From: Phycisphaerales bacterium
GTDB taxonomy: Bacteria; Planctomycetota; Phycisphaerae; Tepidisphaerales; Tepidisphaeraceae
Reading direction: 5' to 3'
NCBI GenBank assembly: GCA_028288775.1
Contig: JAQGHP010000183.1
Location: 1 to 37,251, forward strand
DNA length: 37,251 nucleotides
The position numbers were made by a program, and so were the translations under genes. This document shows positions 28,128 to 36,868 of the stretch, one piece after another; position 1 is the first letter of the stretch, and every line of letters begins with the position of its first letter. Under the pieces are notes generated by a model, which saw only the letters and a program-made list of their open reading frames with translations, did no database searches and was not told where the DNA came from.

Positions 28128-29744
28128 ATGCCCCTTCGCTACGTTCGTTGGATTGCGGCGATCCTCGCGCTCACCGCCGTATATGCCTGCTGGTGCCACG
28201 CGCCGTTGATTTGGGACGGCGCGTACCAGTTCAACACGACGCTCATCATGCAGCGTCCGTATTACTACCTCACCCGCTTCCACTCCTTCTTCCTCTGGTG
28301 GCCAACGGTCTGGGCCAGCCGCGCAACGAGCCATATGACGCTATTACAGACGATCTACGGAATGCCCTTCCTGCTCGGGCCATTTCTGGGCGTTACGCTG
28401 TCGTGGTGGGTCGTCCGACGGCATGCGCCGCACCTGCTTCTTTGGGCGGTCTTCGGCACGTGCGCGGGCGCGTTGCCGGGGCAGATCTTCGTCATTAACG
28501 ACAGCATCCTGACTTTGCACCTTTTCTGGCCTGTCTTCCTGGGGCTCTTCGTTCCGTTGACGTGGCCCAAGCGGCTCGTGCTTGCGGTGCTGGTGGTGTT
28601 CCAGTTCGTGCATCCGCTGGGGGTGCTGCTGCTGATGGGCGCCGCGGCGTCGGCGGCACTGGTGGCCGCGGTTGACCCCGCGCAGCGCCGCCGGCTGATC
28701 CAGGGCGCGGTCGTCATGGGGGCGCTGTGCCTGCTGGCCATGACGAAGATCGAAATCACCAATCACATCGAGCGCTTTCGCGACACCTACGCGCAGCAGG
28801 AAGCCACGTGGGCAAACGCCATTCAACGCTGGCACGACGCCGTCAGCGGGCTCCCGCTCCACGGTCTCGCCTGCATGTGGCTGGCGGCGGTGCTGGCATT
28901 CATACGCCCAACGCTGGGCCAGCGGCCAGCGGCAACACGTTTTGTCGGTTGGTTGGCGCTGTTGAGTGTTGTAGTCGGGGCGACGTACTGGTTGTACTGG
29001 GCGCACGATGCGCGGTACTGGTCGAGTGCCATCGACTACCGCCGATGGGTCGGCCCGCTGACCGCGCCGTTCATGGTGCTGTGTGCCCTGGACGTCTGTC
29101 GTGCCGCCTTGGAACGCCGCGAGAGGGCCATGGCGTTACGGGCGGAAGGCGCTACGGCCGCGCTTTCCGGCGCGCGGGTGGGCGTTGTGTCCTACGTTTC
29201 CAGTCCGCTTGTGGCTCCGTCACTACAAGCGCCGCCTACCGACTCTTGTGAAAGCGGCGCATCCGAGGCCGGCTCAGATTGCGATCCCGGCGCATCGCGC
29301 GGGGCGCTGGGCCTTCTGCTCGCCTGCACGTTCGCGCTGGTGCTTGGGATGCAATGTACGATCTGGGCCCGGCTCACCGCCCGGCTCATGGGGATCGTGC
29401 GGAATTATCCCTCGGCCATCGTTCCCGATTCCGATCCGCAGCTGGCGTGGGTTGACGGGACACCGCTCACGCACTGGGCCACCGGGGACTACGTGACGGC
29501 TGTCCAGGGCAAACAGCCCGCGAAGGTGATGCTGGATTGGCGAGGCGAAAAGGCGCTCCGCGGCAAAAATCCGCGGGTTCCCCATTGGGACTTCTACCCG
29601 CAATCTCCCGCCAATTCCCTGCCCGTCCCTGGCAAGGGCGGCTGGTTCGATTTTCGCCCGCTGCTCGAACAACTTGCCAAGGAACCCCCGCCCGCGCCCC
29701 GCCCGGGCGCCGATCGGCAGGATTTTCGCACCGTTCCTAATTAG
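28128..29744 (+). CDS. Polytopic integral membrane protein of unknown function
   Basis: Met at 28128 (MPLRYVRWIAAILALTAVYACW); many TM segments; no family assigned. Confidence 0.7.
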   Translation: MPLRYVRWIAAILALTAVYACWCHAPLIWDGAYQFNTTLIMQRPYYYLTRFHSFFLWWPTVWASRATSHMTLLQTIYGMPFLLGPFLGVTLSWWVVRRHAPHLLLWAVFGTCAGALPGQIFVINDSILTLHLFWPVFLGLFVPLTWPKRLVLAVLVVFQFVHPLGVLLLMGAAASAALVAAVDPAQRRRLIQGAVVMGALCLLAMTKIEITNHIERFRDTYAQQEATWANAIQRWHDAVSGLPLHGLACMWLAAVLAFIRPTLGQRPAATRFVGWLALLSVVVGATYWLYWAHDARYWSSAIDYRRWVGPLTAPFMVLCALDVCRAALERRERAMALRAEGATAALSGARVGVVSYVSSPLVAPSLQAPPTDSCESGASEAGSDCDPGASRGALGLLLACTFALVLGMQCTIWARLTARLMGIVRNYPSAIVPDSDPQLAWVDGTPLTHWATGDYVTAVQGKQPAKVMLDWRGEKALRGKNPRVPHWDFYPQSPANSLPVPGKGGWFDFRPLLEQLAKEPPPAPRPGADRQDFRTVPN

Positions 29745-29993
29745 GGCGGCTTTGGCGATTCCATGCGTAAGTCGCTCCCATGCAAGCTCTTGCAATAGCG
29801 CGCCGCCGCGTGTTGCAATGTGTTTGTCCTATGGGCCACACTAGGAGCGACGAATCGCAAGGAATTTTTTCATATCGACAACGGTTCGATCTCGGTATGG
29901 TAGTAACGGATGGGCAGTCGGCAGTTGTAAGTCGACAAGGGACCGAGTGCATTTCGCATCTCATTTCGCGTAGACGACAGGCTCCGGCGGTCA

Positions 29994-30140
29994 TTGCGAC
30001 CAAAGCCACGCAACGCTGAAAAGAACACGCCCGATCCCGGCAAAGAAAAGCCAGGCCGGACACGAGAATATTTGGATCCGTCGGCGGATGCCGCCGGGTC
30101 GCAGTGGGATCAGTTTGGGGAAGCGTCGAAGGGTGAGTGA
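29994..30140 (+). CDS. Candidate 48-aa small ORF with TTG start
   Basis: Read manually: (L/M)RPKPRNAEKNTPDPGKEKPGRTREYLDPSADAAGSQWDQFGEASKGE stop; stop is immediately followed by the hairpin at 30141. No clear SD seen. Confidence 0.3.
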   Translation: MRPKPRNAEKNTPDPGKEKPGRTREYLDPSADAAGSQWDQFGEASKGE

Positions 30141-30172
30141 CAGGGCCCGGGTGCGAAAGCAACCGGGCCCTG
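30141..30172. terminator. Stable hairpin with GAAA tetraloop, possible terminator
   Basis: CAGGGCCCGG-G-TGC-GAAA-GCA-A-CCGGGCCCTG followed by TTTACG; weak T-tract. Confidence 0.6.
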
Positions 30173-30222
30173 TTTACGTACCGACTCGCCCGACCGGTAA
30201 AACTTTTAAGGTCATCGCCTCA

Positions 30223-32151
30223 TCACTCGTTGGGCCGCAAACCGAGTCGGGCGACGTTCGCCCCCCGCAAAGCTTCGACGGCAACCGCGATCGCGTCCGC
30301 GTTCGCCCCGCAAAGTTGCACGTCAGCAATCAATTCCGCGGCCGCGGCGTTGAATGCACGCACTGCCTCCCGCTGCGCCGCCGGGCTGGCGTCGGCCGCT
30401 TTGAGCATCCGAATCCGCAGCCGCTCCACCGACTGCGGCACATCCGGCCCCAGCGCATGCCACGTGCGGTAAAGCGATTCGAGTTGCTTGTCTCCGGGGT
30501 TCCGCCAACGCCCCGGCGGGGCGGGCGCCGACGGATCCGCACCCGCGCGCAGCCCTTCGTCAAAAAAGGGCGTGACTCGGTGGTAGCCGCCGCGGGCGAG
30601 GATTGTCAGCGGCATCTCCAACAGCCGCTTTCGCTGCGGCTCAGAGATCTCATACGTTTCGGTGCATTCTGGTGAGGCTACCGCCAAGAGCGGTTTCGCG
30701 CGAAGCGTCACCTTGAGTATGTCGCGCCCGATTGTAACCGTCATCCCGATCCTCCCGCGATCCGCGGCCATCTCCTTGCACACGTCGTCGGCGATTAGTT
30801 GCGTTGTTACTGGGCCGCCCATATCCGACCCGTCGATTTCCAACTGCCTGCCTTCGCGGACCAGCACCTTCAAAAACCCGGAGTCCTTTCCCGCGCCCTT
30901 CACCCCCAACCCTATCCCCGCCAGTCCCACCCCCGGCTCGTTTCGAAAATCCAGCAGCGCCCCGATCGCCGGCTCGTCGCCGCCCCGGGCGACAGGCCCC
31001 ACGGTCTCGGGCATTGGTTCCCCGGCGTAATCGAGCCGCCACGGGTCCGCGGCCGCCTTCTCCCCGGGCGGCAGCCGCACGTCCGTCTGCGAGAGTTTCC
31101 CGTGCTCGGCAAACCCGTAGGAGCAAAGCGTATCGCGGTCTTGCTCGTATCCCCACTCGACGTAATGGAACGTCGCCCGCCGGGCCTTGCACCACGCCGC
31201 GAAGTCCGCCTCCAGCGCGTCCCATCCGCCGAACAGCTCGCCCAGCAGCGCCTCCCGCGCCTCGCGCACGGCCGGCTGGTCGTGCGTGCGCTGCGGCTCG
31301 CGGAAGATGAAGTCGCGCCAAATCCGAAATCGCTGCTCACGATCGGGCGTACTGCGCAGGAAATTGGCCAATAGAAATCCCACGCCGCGGCTCACGTTTG
31401 CCGACCGGTCGATCGCGCGCACGGTCATCGGGTGCTTCGCAAGCTCCTCCAGCCCGGAGTCCAAATAGTTGTTGGGCGTCGCTTTATCCAAAACGTCCAG
31501 CGTGATGCGGCGGCGCGCTTCGTCATACACGTGGCTCGATATCCCGTCCGCGATCCCCTCAAAAAACCACGGCGGCGTGTTATCACAGGCCCCCGTCAGG
31601 CACATCTGGAACAGGTGCGTACACTCATGAATGATGATGTATCGCTGGTGGTACGTGAGCGACCCGCTCGGGTATGCGTAGCTGACCTTCCGCCGCTCGT
31701 AGGTGATGCCGCCGCCGTCGAAATCCCAGGTGATCCCGTCGGATTTCATCGCCTTGTCGAGTGCGTGTTTTTTCGACCCGTAGACGACGGCCATGCGCTT
31801 GGTTTCAATCCCCGCCGGCTCCCCCCCGAAGAGATGCACATAGTGCGGATAGACCATCTCGAGCAGTTCGAGGAGCGACCGCGCCGTCGCCTGGCCGCCA
31901 TCGGTCTTCATCGCATAGTGTCGGCTCACGTACCAGGAAAACCCCGGCGTATTGTTCGGCCGCTCCCCCGCGAGCGTATCCGGAACGACATCCCCGACGG
32001 CCGCGACATCGACGCGCACGAGCGTGGAAGTGCGGCCGCTAACCACGACCTCCGCCACCTGCTCCGCCGGCGCGGGCACCGGAGCACCGATCGCCAAATT
32101 CCCAAAGAGGGTGACGATCAAAACGACTGCCGTGATGGGAGATGTTTTCAA
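30223..32151 (-). CDS. Exported HExxH zinc-peptidase-like protein; probable TTG start
   Basis: IIIHECTHLFQMCLTGACDNTPPWFFEGIADGISSHVYDE; signal peptide from (M)KTSPITAVVLIVTLFGNLAIGAPVPA at TTG 32151. The 47 residues upstream in ORF 30223..32292 come from repeat DNA. Confidence 0.7.
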   Translation of the reverse strand: MKTSPITAVVLIVTLFGNLAIGAPVPAPAEQVAEVVVSGRTSTLVRVDVAAVGDVVPDTLAGERPNNTPGFSWYVSRHYAMKTDGGQATARSLLELLEMVYPHYVHLFGGEPAGIETKRMAVVYGSKKHALDKAMKSDGITWDFDGGGITYERRKVSYAYPSGSLTYHQRYIIIHECTHLFQMCLTGACDNTPPWFFEGIADGISSHVYDEARRRITLDVLDKATPNNYLDSGLEELAKHPMTVRAIDRSANVSRGVGFLLANFLRSTPDREQRFRIWRDFIFREPQRTHDQPAVREAREALLGELFGGWDALEADFAAWCKARRATFHYVEWGYEQDRDTLCSYGFAEHGKLSQTDVRLPPGEKAAADPWRLDYAGEPMPETVGPVARGGDEPAIGALLDFRNEPGVGLAGIGLGVKGAGKDSGFLKVLVREGRQLEIDGSDMGGPVTTQLIADDVCKEMAADRGRIGMTVTIGRDILKVTLRAKPLLAVASPECTETYEISEPQRKRLLEMPLTILARGGYHRVTPFFDEGLRAGADPSAPAPPGRWRNPGDKQLESLYRTWHALGPDVPQSVERLRIRMLKAADASPAAQREAVRAFNAAAAELIADVQLCGANADAIAVAVEALRGANVARLGLRPNE

Positions 32152-32162
32152 GGTAGCGCCAG

Positions 32163-32545
32163 GAAAGAATTCCGTGGCACGGGCGGCCCGCCCGTGTCGT
32201 GCCGCTATAGCGGCGGTGTTGTGGTGCAGCCTTTGGAGGCTGCAAAGGCTAGCTACTGCTCTTCGCGCGGCCAAAGCCCGAGTGTGCTCCACCGTTCACG
32301 GGTGGTTTCAGAGGCTCCATCGTGACACGGGCGTCCCGCCCATGCTGGCGATGTGATAATTCGAATCGCGTTTTTTCCGGACATTCCGACTCCCCACGCA
32401 CCGGGCATGGGCCCGACGCCCATGTCGCGATGGAGGTCCGGAAACCCCGCTTGCGGCGCACTTGGGAGCGATCGGAGAAGCGCCCCGCAAGCGGGGCGGC
32501 TAAACGGTTGAGCTCGAACGGGCTTTGGCCGCGCGAAGAGCAGTA
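32163..32545. repeat. Mosaic palindromic element containing 27-bp terminal inverted repeats
   Basis: TACTGCTCTTCGCGCGGCCAAAGCCCG 32254-32280 and exact reverse complement 32519-32545; several internal palindromes. Confidence 0.85.
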
Positions 32546-32601
32546 AAAGCCCGCACCACAATCTATGCACCGCGCCGGTTCATCAACGCCCGCACGTTCA
32601 T

Positions 32602-33738
32602 TCACGCCCGCACGCCCGTCCGCCCTTGCGCGCGGATGCGCGAAACTGCGTCGTTCACGAACTCCTCGAATGCCAGCTTCGCCTCGCGGTCGTGCATTTG
32701 TCGCGGCGGATGTTTCATGCACCACGCCGCCACCGGCTCGATCGGCCCGGCGAGCCCTGCATCGCGCGCGAGCTTGCAGCAACGGATCGCGTCGGCGACC
32801 ACCGCCGCACTGTTGGGCGAGTCTTCGACGCTCAATCGCAGTTCCAGGTTCATCGGCACGCCGCCGAAGCCCGTGCCTTCGATGCGGAGGAAGCAGACCT
32901 TGTTGTCCTTCTGGAACGGCACGAAGTCGCTGGGGCCGATGTGGATTTGGTCGGGGCTCAGCGGCACGTCGAGCTGGCTTTGCACCGCTTCCGTCTTGCT
33001 GATCTTCTTGCTGGCCAGCCGATCGCGGCTGAGCATGTTGAGGAAGTCCGTGTTGCCGCCGGTGTTGAGCTGATAGGTCGAGTCGATCCGCACGCCACGA
33101 TCGGCGAACAGCCGGGCCAGCGTGCGATGGGTGATCGTCGCGCCGACCTGCGCCTTCACATCGTCGCCGATGCACGGGATGCCCGCCTGGGTAAAGCGCG
33201 CCGCCCACGCGGGGTCGGAAACGATAAACACCGGGATGCAGTTGATGAGGCTCACCCCCGCCTTCAGGCAGGCCTCGGCATAGTAGTGCGAGGCCGTCTC
33301 CGAACCGACGGGCAGATAGTTAAGCAGGATCTCCGCGCCACTCTCGGCGAGCGTCCGGGCAACATCAACCGCCGGCATGCTCGCCGGCTCGAAACGAAAC
33401 CGCGGCGGATAGCTCGCCATGTGAGGCGCGACGCCGTCAAGAATTTCCCCCATCCGCACGGTCACGCCGGTAGGGGGGATGTCGCGGCAAAACTCCTTCG
33501 TATTGTTCGGCTCGGCGAACAGCGCCTCTTCCAGCGGCCGCCCCACCTTTCGCGCGTCAATATCGAACGCGGCCACGACCTCAATGTCTTCGCACCGATA
33601 CCCGCCGATGACGGGATGCATGAGGCCGGTGGTATCCGCGCTGCCGTCGTTGCGGCGCTGCGCGTAATACGAAATCCCCTGCACGAGCGAACTGGCACAG
33701 TTTCCAACACCGGCGATTGCGATACGAATGCGAGACAT
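32602..33738 (-). CDS. ino1: Inositol-3-phosphate synthase
   Basis: IRIAIAGVGNCASSLVQGISYY, HPVIGGYRCEDIEVVAAFDID, NYLPVGSETASHYYAEACLKAGVSLINCIPVFI, YQLNTGGNTDFLNML, GPSDFVPFQKDNKVCFLRIEG. Confidence 0.93.
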   Translation of the reverse strand: MSRIRIAIAGVGNCASSLVQGISYYAQRRNDGSADTTGLMHPVIGGYRCEDIEVVAAFDIDARKVGRPLEEALFAEPNNTKEFCRDIPPTGVTVRMGEILDGVAPHMASYPPRFRFEPASMPAVDVARTLAESGAEILLNYLPVGSETASHYYAEACLKAGVSLINCIPVFIVSDPAWAARFTQAGIPCIGDDVKAQVGATITHRTLARLFADRGVRIDSTYQLNTGGNTDFLNMLSRDRLASKKISKTEAVQSQLDVPLSPDQIHIGPSDFVPFQKDNKVCFLRIEGTGFGGVPMNLELRLSVEDSPNSAAVVADAIRCCKLARDAGLAGPIEPVAAWCMKHPPRQMHDREAKLAFEEFVNDAVSRIRAQGRTGVRA

Positions 33739-33822
33739 ACGGCTGATACCTGAAAAGAGGACATAAAACCGACATTTAAATTAGAGCCCGATCCGCCCGC
33801 GGCCCTTTATGTACTGAACATA

Positions 33823-34395
33823 CTACGAAACTGCCGGCCCAGTTGTTGCCGGTCGCAGTTCCGCCAGAACCTCGACATTCCCTTCCCCTCCGAGAATCGG
33901 GCTGCGGGTGGTGGCGATCACCTCAAACCCTGCCGCACGGACGTCCTCGCTTACCTGATTTACCACCGCGTCAACCGCATCCTCCGGCAAAATGCCCTTC
34001 TTCAGCAACCCCCTATCGGCTTCATAGTGGGGCTTAATAAGCGTGACGACGCGGCCACCCTCCCGGACAATCCGCCGGGCCGCGGGCAGGATATTCCGCT
34101 GGCGGGTCCAGGCAACGTCGATGGTCACCAGATCCACCACCTCGGGCAGCGTCACGTGCATCGCGTTGGTCCGTTCCATGACCACCACGCGCGGGTCTTT
34201 GCGCAACTTCCATTCCAGCACGCCGTAGCCCTTCTCGACGGCATAAACCTTCGCCGCCCCCAGTTGCAAAAGACAATCCACAAACCCACCGACGTTGGAA
34301 CCCAGATCGGCGCAGGTGCGCCCGCGCACGTCGATCCCAAACGCCCCCAACGCGTGGTGCAATTTTTGCCCGGCTCGCGAGACGAAATCAGCCAT
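33823..34395 (-). CDS. TlyA-like FtsJ-fold methyltransferase lacking the N-terminal S4 domain
   Basis: MADFVSRAGQKLHHALGAFGIDVRGRTCADLGSNVGGFVDCLLQLGAAKVYAVEKGYGVLEWKLRKDPRVVVMERTNAMH; ATG at 34395; upstream frame is repeat DNA. Confidence 0.82.
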   Translation of the reverse strand: MADFVSRAGQKLHHALGAFGIDVRGRTCADLGSNVGGFVDCLLQLGAAKVYAVEKGYGVLEWKLRKDPRVVVMERTNAMHVTLPEVVDLVTIDVAWTRQRNILPAARRIVREGGRVVTLIKPHYEADRGLLKKGILPEDAVDAVVNQVSEDVRAAGFEVIATTRSPILGGEGNVEVLAELRPATTGPAVS

Positions 34396-34476
34396 CGCCC
34401 TAAATCGTATCCGACAGACGCCCCGGATTCCCGCCGCGACCGCTGCATTCCTGCGGTGCTGAGGCCACAAAATCAT

Positions 34477-34556
34477 GTAGGGTGGGTGTACTCGCCCACC
34501 GTTTCCGGTCGAGACTCGACGCGAATTCCGATGGTGGGCGAGTACACCCACCCTAC
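34477..34556. repeat. GTAGGGTGGG-family palindromic element, second copy
   Basis: GTAGGGTGGGTGTACTCGCCCACC 34477-34500 and perfect reverse complement 34533-34556. Confidence 0.9.
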
Positions 34557-34593
34557 AAACTTTCCCGCGACGAGACGGATTAACTAAATGCCT

Positions 34594-34685
34594 AGCGCCA
34601 AGACCAAGGAGCCAAGAACGCCAAGGAAGAATTGAAGAATTTTGTTCGTATTCCTTGGCGTTCTTGGCTCCTTGGTCTTGGCGCT
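34594..34685. repeat. Perfect 35-bp inverted repeat with 22-nt spacer
   Basis: AGCGCCAAGACCAAGGAGCCAAGAACGCCAAGGAA 34594-34628; exact reverse complement 34651-34685. Confidence 0.95.
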
Positions 34686-34876
34686 TATCTTTTGCCTTTC
34701 TTCGCGTCTGTCTTCGTGCCTTCGCGTCTTCGCGGTTTTGCCGTGAACATCGCGTCGCGCCCCAAGCCCCGTGCATCCGGACCGACGATACCGGCGTCCC
34801 CGCGTCGAATCCTCCCCTCTGGACTCTCCCGCATTCCCGGCCTACGCTCCGGCCGACACTTTTGGAAGGAGCACTC

Positions 34877-35878
34877 ATGCAATCGCGCCAGCTCGGCAAC
34901 TCTCCCATTCGCGTTTCCCCCATCATCTTCGGCGCATGGGCCATCGGCGGATGGATGTGGGGCGGCAACGAAGAACAGGAATCCCTCGACGCCATCCGCG
35001 CCAGCATCGCCAGCGGGGTGAATACCATCGACACCGCCGCGATCTACGGCATGGGCCACAGCGAGGAGCTTGTTGGGAAAGCGATCAAGGGAATGCGCGA
35101 CAAGGTCCTCCTCGCCACCAAGTGCGGCATGCGCTGGGACAGCGACGAAGGCTCCGAGCCGTGGAAGCAAAAAGACAACAACGGCCGCGACGTCACCATT
35201 TACAAGAACGCCCGCCCCGACAGCATCGCCTACGAATGCGAGCAAAGCCTTAAGCGCCTTGGCACGGATGTGATCGACCTCTACCAGATCCACTGGCCCG
35301 ACGTCAGTACGCCAGTCGAAGACTCCATGCGCGCGATGCTCAAGCTCCAGGAGCAGGGGAAGATCCGCGCCATCGGCGTGAGCAACTACGACGTCGAATG
35401 GCTCCGCAAGGCAAAGGCGGTCGCACCCGTCGCCAGCCTGCAGCCGCCCTATAGCCTGATTCAGCGCAAGATCGAAAGCGAAATTCTTCCATTCTGCCGG
35501 CAGAACAACATCGGCGTCATCGTTTATTCGCCGCTGGAACGCGGCCTGCTCACCGGAAAAGTCGGCGCTGATCGCCAGTTCGCCCCGGGCGATCACCGCG
35601 CGAGCCACAAATATTTCACGGTCGAAAACCGCAAGCGTGTGCTCGCCGCCCTCGAAAAAATCCGCCCCATCGCCGATCGGCACAAGGCGAGCTTCGCCCA
35701 GGTCGCGATCAACTGGACCGTCCACGAGCCGGGCATCACCGCGGCCCTCGTCGGCGCGAGGAACGCGGAGCAGGCCGAGCACAATGCCAAGGCGTTGAGT
35801 TTCACGCTCACGCCCGAAGAGCTTTCGCAAATCCGGGCCGCGTTCGACGAACCGTCGCGCGCGATGAATGCTTCGTGA
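34877..35878 (+). CDS. Aldo/keto reductase
   Basis: MQSRQLGNSPIRVSPIIFGAWAIGG, TIDTAAIYGMGHSEELVGKAIKGMRDKVLLATKCG, DLYQIHWPD, GVIVYSPLERGLLTGK; SD AAGGAG upstream. Confidence 0.95.
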   Translation: MQSRQLGNSPIRVSPIIFGAWAIGGWMWGGNEEQESLDAIRASIASGVNTIDTAAIYGMGHSEELVGKAIKGMRDKVLLATKCGMRWDSDEGSEPWKQKDNNGRDVTIYKNARPDSIAYECEQSLKRLGTDVIDLYQIHWPDVSTPVEDSMRAMLKLQEQGKIRAIGVSNYDVEWLRKAKAVAPVASLQPPYSLIQRKIESEILPFCRQNNIGVIVYSPLERGLLTGKVGADRQFAPGDHRASHKYFTVENRKRVLAALEKIRPIADRHKASFAQVAINWTVHEPGITAALVGARNAEQAEHNAKALSFTLTPEELSQIRAAFDEPSRAMNAS

Positions 35879-35899
35879 GTGGCGTGCGGGGAGGGGCCT

Positions 35900-36268
35900 T
35901 CATTGTTCCGGGCGGTCGGGGAGAACAACACATTCGTCGGAGATCATTACTCCGGAAGCGGGTGGAGCGGGTTGTCTAATCCGTAGTTTTCTGCCGCATT
36001 CCGGGCAGCGGGCGAAGGTGGCGCGGAGGTCGTACCCGCAGCGGATGCACAAACCTTTCACGCGGCGTTCGCGCTCGATTTCCCGCCGAAAAGCGCCCAT
36101 CCCCGTAAGAAACCCAACCGCAATCGATGGGAGGGCAACGAGCGGGAGAACCACCCACGCCGCCCCGGCTATCCCCAGGCAAAGCGTGATCGGCAGCGTG
36201 AGACCGAAGCCCACCGCCGTCGCGATCGTGCCCTGGTGAACCGCATTGCTCCACGCACGGAATTTCAT
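35900..36268 (-). CDS. Small membrane protein with zinc ribbon
   Basis: MKFRAWSNAVHQGTIATAVGFGLTLPITLCLGIAGAAWVVLPLVALP...[20 protein letters not shown]; alternative start 36298. Confidence 0.7.
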   Translation of the reverse strand: MKFRAWSNAVHQGTIATAVGFGLTLPITLCLGIAGAAWVVLPLVALPSIAVGFLTGMGAFRREIERERRVKGLCIRCGYDLRATFARCPECGRKLRIRQPAPPASGVMISDECVVLPDRPEQ

Positions 36269-36297
36269 AAGATTGTCTTCGTGCGAAGGAGCCCTCA

Positions 36298-36780
36298 ATG
36301 CAAGCTAAACCCAAAACCCAAGCTAAACTGGAAACCGTAGCTGAATACCTCGCCGGCCTTCCTCCCGATCGTCGATCCGCCATTCAAGCCATTCGAGAAG
36401 TGGTCCTCAAGAACCTGGACAAAGGTTTCGCCGAGGGAATGCAGTACGGCATGATTGGCTACTTCGTCCCGCACAGCCTATTCCCGCCCGGCTACCACTG
36501 CGACCCCAAACAGCCGCTGCAGTTTGCCAGCCTCGGTTCGCAAAAGAACCACATGGCCCTCTACCTCATGTGCGTCTACGGCAGCCCAAAACAGGAAGCC
36601 TGGCTCCGCGCCGAGTGGGCCAAGACCGGCAAGAAACTCGACATGGGCAAGTCCTGCATCCGCTTCAAAAAGCTCGATGATCTGCCGCTGGAGTTGATCG
36701 GGCGACTCATCGCCCGCATCACGTTGAAGGATTTCGTGGCGGGGTACGAGGCGGCTTTGAATGGTCGCCGCCCGCAATAA
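36298..36780 (+). CDS. DUF1801 (YdhG-like) domain protein
   Basis: TVAEYLAGLPPDRRSAIQAIREVVLKNLDKGFAEGMQYGMIGYFVPHSLFPPGYHCDPKQPLQFASLGSQKNHMALYLM. Confidence 0.88.
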   Translation: MQAKPKTQAKLETVAEYLAGLPPDRRSAIQAIREVVLKNLDKGFAEGMQYGMIGYFVPHSLFPPGYHCDPKQPLQFASLGSQKNHMALYLMCVYGSPKQEAWLRAEWAKTGKKLDMGKSCIRFKKLDDLPLELIGRLIARITLKDFVAGYEAALNGRRPQ

Positions 36781-36868
36781 TGGTGATGCCCAAATATTGG
36801 AGATTACCGACCACGAAAACCTTGTAGGCTACCAGCGTGGCGAACGCACAAATGACGCCCAACCCGAC

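Noticed and set aside
29737-30162. 141-aa minus-strand ORF in the gene-poor interval
   Set aside because: No coherent domain or codon pattern and Cys/Arg/Thr-rich; spans a terminator-like hairpin.
32249-33208. 319-aa minus-strand ORF across the TIR element and ino1
   Set aside because: Contains HGRDARVT-type repeat translation and out-of-frame ino1; not a gene.
32626-33753. 375-aa plus-strand ORF opposite ino1
   Set aside because: Antisense to a clearly conserved enzyme.
34396-35034. N-terminal extension of ORF 33823..35034 (403 aa)
   Set aside because: Upstream residues (NREDAKARRQTRRKAKDKRQDQGAKNAKEYEQ, VLAHHRNSRRVSTGNGGRVHPPYM) are translations of intergenic repeats; true start is the ATG at 34395.
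34685-35830. 381-aa minus-strand ORF opposite the aldo/keto reductase
   Set aside because: Antisense shadow; its tail reads repeat DNA.
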